NCBI RefSeq assembly: GCF_963678635.1
Contig: NC_087065.1
Coordinates: 46,686,381-46,750,380 of the forward strand
Length of the DNA: 64,000 bases
Source: Symsagittifera roscoffensis
Lineage: Eukaryota; Xenacoelomorpha; Acoela; Convolutidae
Reading direction: 5' to 3'
Numbering within the stretch: position 1 is the stretch's first letter; each line of letters opens with the position of its first letter. The notes under the pieces were generated by a model. That model was not told where the DNA came from, searched no databases, and worked only from the letters and a program-made list of their open reading frames with translations. Of this stretch, positions 58,112 to 64,000 are shown piece after piece. The translations under genes and the position numbers were made by a program.

Positions 58112-58595
58112 CAAGACTGCTCGTATATTAGAACAAAACCAGGAGTGTTTCGACTGCACTTTAAGCTTAATTTAAAAAATTATGGATAAATAAATGACGA
58201 AAAAATAAAAAATGAAAAAATATTCATGTTTTTCCATTACATATCATGCTATGTAAGATTAAAAAAAGGGCGCTTAGCGTCTTTTCTTTGCTGTGAAAAG
58301 ATTAAACTCTTGGCCTCATTTCAATATGGAAGGTATTAATCAGACGCTTACGCATGTTTTGAGAACGCAATATAGCGCGCTTCAATTATCGCAGTTTGGC
58401 CAAATTACCCATTTTCAAACCCACGTAACTTAACGAAAAATGATTGCAGGTGCAACTTTAAGCTCAAGACAACCATATTTTTCAAATGGTATAAGAAATT
58501 GGTCAAAAATTCTTCGATAAGAAATCGAAAACTGACAGAATATAGAAAATCACCACAGCATAAATATTCCGCACTTTCTTCGAAAATCGGAACAA
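58112..58595 (-). mobile_element. Helitron-like element, family A
   Basis: CAAGACTGCTCGTATATTAG with the hairpin arm decayed, GTGTTTCGACTGCAC. TAAATATTCCGCAC and TTCTTCGAAAATCGGAACAA on the right. Confidence 0.75.
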
Positions 58596-58824
58596 AAATT
58601 CCACACTTTTTCAAAAGCCGGAACAAAAATTTATTTTGCTAAAGCTAAACCAAAAATAACATTTCAAAACACAGCAGTCCGAGAAATTTATTAGCTTCTC
58701 GGTTAAGTATTTCACAAATTGTTTTGTCCAATTGCGAAATTTGGCCAGTTTTTCTTGCACACCGTATCATAGCAAATGCAATCACAATCAAGATACGACT
58801 GCAGTCGTATCCTGATGGTGTCGC

Positions 58825-59617
58825 ACTTGCAATGATGTCAATGTGATCACAAAATTGGCCAGCTTTAGCAATTGGACAAAACAATTTGTGAGACTTAACC
58901 GATGAGCCGAAAAGTTCTCGGACTGGTATATACCCATGGGTATAATGACTGGCCTCACCATAGATACCTTTTTTTAATTGGTGCTCGCAGTTCTTTCTAT
59001 GGCCCTCCAAAATCGCCAGAACAATTAATTGTACCTGCAGTCAATGTATCAGTCAGGGGCGGATCTAGGATTTTCTCGAGGGGGGGGGGAGGGGATTTTC
59101 AACAAAATTTCCAAAATTTTGACGACCTTTTTTTTTTTTTTTTAGGTCGACCAAATTGATTTTTCGAGCTCTCCCCAAGCACTGTTTTGCCCCTATTTTG
59201 TGAAAAAACAGTCAAAAAAGCCGTTTTTGGGCAATTTTTGAAAAAATTTAGGGTCGGTCGGCCAAAAATGGATTTCTGAAAAAGTATCAAAGGGGGGACC
59301 CTTTGGGTCGGCAGGGGGTCGAATCCCTGAGGGGGGAGGCGTCCGCCCCCCCCCCCCTAAATCCGCCCCTGGTATCAGTGCAGATGTTGTTTTCAGGACA
59401 AATTTCAGATTCATAATATGAGCGCGTTTCTGTCGTGAAAGTACTTTCATAGAAATATGCTTCATGCAGGGACATCAGCGAGGGCTTATAAGACAAAGTT
59501 GAGGTCGGGCCCAGTCCGGTAGTAGCCAGAATAGTTGCATAGTTTAATACGAACACAGTATGGCAAAGAGTTTTTCAGTGGCAGTATTGCCATATTATTT
59601 TTTGGTATTTCGGACAC
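58825..59617 (-). pseudogene. Protease-homologue pseudogene, paralogue of 49198-51371, interrupted by a MITE
   Basis: - strand translation gives, in order, SEIPKNNMAIL (Asp-motif region, again Asn), GLGPTSTLSYKP, LHEAYFYESTF, ICPENNICTD, then after the insert CSGDFGGP (Ser position Phe) followed by a TAG, a frame change, and YGEASHYTHGY with FCDHIDIIAS at the C-terminus. Each block aligns with the intact gene. It has at least two frame changes and a stop, and no counterpart of exons 1-2 was found upstream. It keeps the exon 3 acceptor position (TTTTTAAG) but lacks the intron that splits ESVFKTHSGVR from GFESCPDS in the intact gene. The MITE at 59054-59371 sits in the codons after ICTD. Confidence 0.85.
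59054..59371 (+). mobile_element. hAT-type MITE, family B, inserted in the protease pseudogene
   Basis: Ends CAGGGGCGGATCTAGG and (reverse complement) CAGGGGCGGATTTAGG. Perfect 8-bp duplication GTATCAGT at 59046-59053 and 59372-59379, which duplicates the Thr-Asp-Thr coding bases of the pseudogene. 318 bp, with the GGCGCC-centred middle of the family deleted. Confidence 0.95.
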
Positions 59618-59715
59618 CACCGCCAACCTTAAAAATCAGAGCAGCACATATCAAAAGATGTATCAGAAATTCAGAAAAAATTCAATTCCGTTTTTACTCT
59701 GATTAATTATAGTTA

Positions 59716-59915
59716 CAAGGGCGGATCTAGGATTTTCTCGAGAGGGGGGGGGGCGGATTTTTAAAAATGTTTGACAAAACAGGCGTGTTTAGGCACTTTT
59801 GAAAAATTTTGACCAAGAAATCGCATTTTTTCGGCATGCGCTCCCCCTTAAAATTAGTATATATTGAAAACATTTAGGGCCTTTAGAAAACATTTAGGGT
59901 CAGTCCATTTTTGAT
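59716..59915 (+). mobile_element. hAT-type MITE, family B, right-truncated
   Basis: CAAGGGCGGATCTAGG, TTTTCTCGAGAGGGG, CGGCATGCGCTCCCCC, then CTTTAGAAAACATTTAGGG partly duplicated; the right terminus is missing. Confidence 0.75.
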
Positions 59916-60454
59916 ACCATTTGAAACGTATCAAAGACCTGGGCCTCAGCCTAAAAGATCATGTAACCTGTATTAACTTTCCATGAAATTAAGATAGGGT
60001 TGAGAAATTGGGACTACTTTGGCAAATTTGAAATAATTAAAGCATGTGAAATTTTTTTAGCTCATTGGATCTACCGTAAATTAATGTAGCGCAGAAATTA
60101 TTCCAAATTGAGTTGAGGCACGCTGATTGATCTAATTAAGGTTGTGATCGATGTAAATCATTTTACTTGTACTTAACGATGCGTATGGCATTAAAATTGT
60201 GAAAAAAAAATCAAATTTTTTTTTTTATTGCTTTTTCTCCAAATTATATCTAGCAGAATCAGATGGGGGCATGGACTCGTTAAGATGTTTGCCTATGTTT
60301 TCAAAAAAACTGATTTTGGATCAATCTCGTGATTTTGATCTGTGTTTTTGTTATTTTGGTCTGTAATTTTGGTTCAATCCCGTTTCTGAGATGCTATCTG
60401 CCTTCCGCAGGAATTTTTACACATTTAGAACCTCTGCTTAGATGATTGCGTAGC
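59916..60454. other. Gene-free stretch
   Basis: 60090-60130 (TTCCAAATTGAGTTGAGGC) is a family A interior fragment. No genes. Confidence 0.4.
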
Positions 60455-61275
60455 TTATAGTTTTATTTTTGGTACCTTTGTTGTGCAGTCTTGATTTTCA
60501 ATTTTAAGGTTTTTCTGAATTTCCGAAAGCAACCAGTTTTTTCCTGTGAAATTTTTTTGCCATTTTGGCACGTATAGTATCTCTTTGCCTACACATTTCG
60601 ATGATATCCGTGGTAAACCATGCTCTTTGGTTTTGTTGTATAAAAAAATTATCTGCATGAATTGCAGTAGATGCAAGCAAACTCAATGATCACTTAAAGA
60701 TGTTTGCCAGGTATCTAAGGTCAGATTGAAACTACTTTTGAAAAATTAAAGCAAGAAGATCTTGAGTGAGTTTGTCTTGTTGCTACTAGGTATAAATTTG
60801 TTCTTATTAAAACTATTATTCGAGCTTTACGTGAAATATCTTAAGAATCAAACTTCATATCGTTAACCACCTCTGATTGATGACCATGCTTCGAACTCCA
60901 AACCAAAAGTAAGATTTCTAATTGCGCGAAAAAAAAAGTTTCGTTTTTTTGATGGTGCGCGTTACTTTTAAACGATATTGACAATTCTTTCGTATCATTA
61001 TCAGAGTTTTCCCAATTACATTTAAAAATATTTTGTGGGGAAAATCTATGTTGTTTTTGGTTTTAAAAAATGAGCCTTTTTGCCTATTTACAATTTTTTT
61101 TCCGATAGTTTCATAGATGGTAAAAATCCAACGGGTCGTTGTTAGTTAACGATGTTTTAGAAAGGGCAATGACTAGTTGCTGCCGTTCTATGGATGCAAC
61201 AATAAGTTTTAGTTGGTCAAGATGGCTACTCAAAGACTGAACATTTAAAAAGAGTATATCACCCCTACTCATTAG
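60455..61275 (-). pseudogene. Second non-LTR retrotransposon fragment (endonuclease start and linker)
   Basis: - strand 61130-61265 reads LFLNVQSLSSHLDQLKLI followed by LSKTSLTNNDPLDFYHL. This resembles the start of the APE-type endonuclease of non-LTR elements (N-[IV]-[QR]-S-L, then the S-E-T-W-L motif, here SKTSL with the catalytic Glu changed to Lys). At 60560-60680 another frame gives QRAWFTTDIIEMCRQRDTI, the usual linker between endonuclease and reverse transcriptase. The stretch between has several stops. No reverse transcriptase follows. A relic of a different element from the one at 1.7-3.6 kb. Confidence 0.55.
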
Positions 61276-62489
61276 AGTATATCGTCCCTACTCATTAGAA
61301 AGTTGCAAGAAAATGAAAATTAAAAAAAAAATTCTATCTCGGAACCAAAGTTTCGTTTGAAAAGTTATGCTGTTATTTCTTGTTGCCGCTCAAAATCGCT
61401 AACGTCATCCTCATGTGTATTCAATTTCTTTCGTTCAATAAGGCGAAAAGTTTCGTTTGATAAATTTTTTTACAGGCATATCTTATCTAATTCGTTCTTT
61501 TTTAGTCATTATTGGGAGTTTGGAATAATAAGAGACATTAAAACCACATGTCGTTTACTTTTACCAGGTGTTGCCGAAGACAAAAAACTACTGTTGTAAG
61601 TTTGAGCACTGTCAATAACAATAAAAGTATTTATTTGCCTGCAGATAACATATTATTTGTAATATGCAAGCTAGGATTGTTGGCCGTACAACAACTAGCC
61701 CATTTCGATCATCAACTGCTAGTCATGTGCTGCAAAATAAGGTTTTTAAATGTGCTTAATTTTATGAGTTGAAGTGCATAGATTTTATTTCACGTTACAA
61801 AAATTCATAATATTCCTGTCTTTCTCTGCAAGCTTTTCGCTTAGGTGATTTTTACCACCTGTCAATTTGTCCGAAAACTCAGCCTTTGATCGAAATAGCG
61901 TCCGGTTGTTGGTTGTACCAAATTTTTCAATAAATGGACAGATTTTTTCTTTACCGGGTAGGTAACGGCACACGAAGATAGCCTAGTTAACAAACAAGAC
62001 TTGCTGGTTTTAGTATCCTCACGGTTGAATGTCTTGGGTACCTACTTTGTCAGACACTACAGCAAAAGCAATTAAAAGCGGTTTTGAGCAAAAGCAGTTA
62101 ACACCGGTTGGTGAAAAATCAATCACTAACACAGAACTTATCTACAAAAAAAACCACTTTCGGAAAAAAATGTTAATTTTTTTGTGTTAATTGATTTCGA
62201 GCATAGATTGCGGGAACAATGGTTTGAGCACGCAAGGTTAGAGAATCAATCCTCAAAAATTTTCAAATGAAGCTGAGTTAGATGACTGATTCTACAATTT
62301 GCCTCTCTCCCGGAAAAAGTGAGTTTTAGACAAAAACAGCGTATCTAACTGTCAGTACGATAAACAAATAAAACCATTTGATAATTAAATACATTAATTC
62401 TAATGGTCATTGTTCCGACCATTTGAAAAATTGGGAGAAATTTTGTATATAATTTTTTCTATTTTTTTTTTAGTTTTCCACGCAAAATC
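61276..62489. other. Gene-free stretch
   Basis: 61257-61300 holds two copies of AGTATATC..CCTACTCATTAG at the border with the retroelement relic. No supported gene. Confidence 0.35.
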
Positions 62490-62935
62490 AGGTGGTAACA
62501 ATAATCATTAGACTGGGTTGAGTGGTATATCATATAAAAGTTTTTACAGTTGTGATTTGAGCGACATTGGAAAATTTCCAAAAAAAAATTTCCTTGTTGA
62601 GAAAAACCGATTTGGATTTTTTCATTTAGGTTTTAATTTTGAGCTAGTTAAGTGAACGTCTAGGCTTTCAATAGCTTGTCTATGATTAATATAAGCCAAA
62701 CAAATGCATTTCTCAATTAACATTACTTTTTGGAGTAAATATATATATATTGGCATTTGGACATAACAAAAGCTTCAAAATTTATAAAAATACTGAAAAT
62801 TTTGAAATGTTTTCTGCAATTTTTTTTCTAGTCATTTTTCTAGAGAAACTGTTTTCTAATTGGCCTATTTTATTATGACTGTCGAGTAAGTTTCAGTACT
62901 GTTTTATCGTTCAGATCTTTTTTATCACACCACAC
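62490..62935 (+). repeat. Dispersed repeat family E, copy 2
   Basis: AATAATCATTAGACTGGG, ACAGTTGTGATTTGAG and TTATCACACCACAC match 10385-10735 in order and orientation. Confidence 0.55.
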
Positions 62936-63283
62936 AAAAAAGGAAGCTAGTTTGAAAAAGTTTTGTGTTTTTGCATCTCTATCTAAGACTATGGTTAGAA
63001 TGTTCTGTGCTACTTACACAATAACCGGTTATTCTTGTTCATAATATCTTGTCTCTTAATATTTCCCATTAAGTTCATTTTTTGTGTTCATTATTCAAAA
63101 GTTGTAGCATTATTGTTACACTGCCTAGACGGTGAAGTCCCATTTGTCCAAGTATCATTTGTACCAAAAATTGGTTCTTTTTGTATCAACATTATTGAAA
63201 TCGATTTCTGATTGGCCTAATCGTGATAGGACGAATCATTAAATTAGTTTTATAATATTCAAACAGCAGAAAAATGAACAGCA

Positions 63284-63417
63284 GAATAGTGACCGCCGCA
63301 GTCGCGCCAATTCGCTGCGAGCTTGCCTATAGAGGGTAGGACTCTTTACAAACAATGAAGCCAATTATCGCAGTGAAGCGGTGACGCGTGCATAGCGAGC
63401 GCAACGGCGACCTTTAA
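63284..63417 (+). repeat. Dispersed repeat family D, copy 2
   Basis: GCAGTCGCGCC, CTGCGAGCTTGCCT, AGGGTAGGACTCT and GGCGACCTTTAA match 28871-29020. This copy lacks the inverted arms that flank copy 1. Confidence 0.65.
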
Positions 63418-64000
63418 TCAAGAACCTAAAACTGTCGGTATTGAAGTTTTTGGCCAATTGAAATTTTTTGGTACTAACGCGATTGATTTTTTAATGGGAC
63501 TGACTAGAGCCCCCCTTGAAGAATCTTAAGCATCCCATGGCGATTACCCTTCAACCCCCCCCCCCCTTAAGATCTCTGTTCGGTATGTCACCACTGATAA
63601 CCCTGACAACAAAGATTATGTGTTGTACAGGCGGTAGTTTCTTCAAGAGCTCCAAACCGATTTTCAAAAAGACTTTTTGCAACATTACACATAACTGTAG
63701 TATATGAGCAAATAGACTGTTAATCCAAAATCAGTTGCGACAAAAGTTTTAGTGAAACAAAAATTCAATGAAATGGAGTTTTACAAAACATGTTTCTCAG
63801 TTAATGATTCGCAGTGATCAATAAAAATTGCAATTATCTGTTATCAATAAATGAAAGTAATCAATTTATTTCGTTCAATTAAGGCAAATTTTGCTGGTTG
63901 TGAGTTTCGAGAGTTTTCTTGACGGCATTTCTCGTGTTGACCGACTCAACAGGTACAGGAAGTGAAATTGACATTTCATGCAGGTTCAAAACTCCTTCAC
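63418..64000. other. Gene-free stretch at the window end
   Basis: A run of C at 63556-63567; otherwise AT-rich without supported genes. Confidence 0.35.

Noticed and set aside
5477-58595. Family A as an ordinary TIR MITE
   Set aside because: The two ends are not inverted copies of each other; only the subterminal TTCCGACT/AGTCGGAA pair is inverted, and one end has a hairpin.
58645-59010. 121-codon ORF as an independent gene
   Set aside because: Its first half aligns with the C-terminal part of the protease homologue; the rest is read-through after a frameshift.
60504-60686. Possible catalytic-His exon for the protease pseudogene
   Set aside because: The LLASTAIHA segment only superficially resembles the His motif, and the frame continues into a non-LTR linker.

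Overview
This window is AT-rich, intron-containing animal DNA. It shows spliced genes with GT/AG introns, AATAAA signals, secreted and neurotransmitter-receptor proteins, and several classes of eukaryotic mobile elements. It looks like an invertebrate, but nothing here fixes the phylum. The sequence includes a 200-base assembly gap at 34435-34634. There are no bacterial features (operons, ribosome binding sites, CRISPR).

Only two genes look intact or nearly so. (1) A + strand Cys-loop (pentameric) ligand-gated ion channel subunit, about 33610-37943. It has a signal peptide, ligand-binding domain, M1-M3 with a cation-type GEK motif, and an M4 exon; one exon of the ligand-binding domain is not visible and may lie in the gap. 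(2) A - strand, four-exon chymotrypsin-fold gene, 49198-51371, encoding a secreted 290-residue pseudoprotease in which the catalytic His, Asp and Ser are all replaced. A decayed paralogue of it lies at about 58825-59617 and has a hAT-type MITE inserted in its coding sequence.

The region from the last receptor exon to about 46.2 kb is a tandem direct duplication of about 4 kb. The second unit carries a broken copy of the M4 exon. A second local duplication covers about 52.3-54.8 kb, and an exact-looking 255-bp tandem repeat lies at 3.8-4.5 kb.

Most of the rest is mobile-element debris. (a) A family of about 300-590 bp elements, at least fifteen copies, has a terminal hairpin (CAGGGC-loop-GCCCTG) and subterminal inverted repeats, the layout of Helitron-like non-autonomous elements. 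(b) A hAT-type MITE family (ends CAGGGGCGGAT) has 8-bp target duplications. (c) A separate 182-bp MITE has a perfect 8-bp duplication. (d) A 949-bp element with about 50-bp inverted repeats encloses a coding-like stretch broken by two TGA codons. (e) Foldback elements carry GTATGATAAGCATTT motifs. (f) There are fragments of two non-LTR retrotransposons and one BEL/Pao LTR retrotransposon.

Layout: 0-5 kb non-LTR relic and tandem repeat; 5-33 kb gene-free repeat landscape; 33.6-38 kb receptor; 37.6-46.2 kb tandem duplication; 49-51.4 kb pseudoprotease; 51.8-58.6 kb duplicated and Helitron-like-rich DNA; 58.8-61.3 kb protease pseudogene and non-LTR fragment; 61.3-64 kb scattered repeats.
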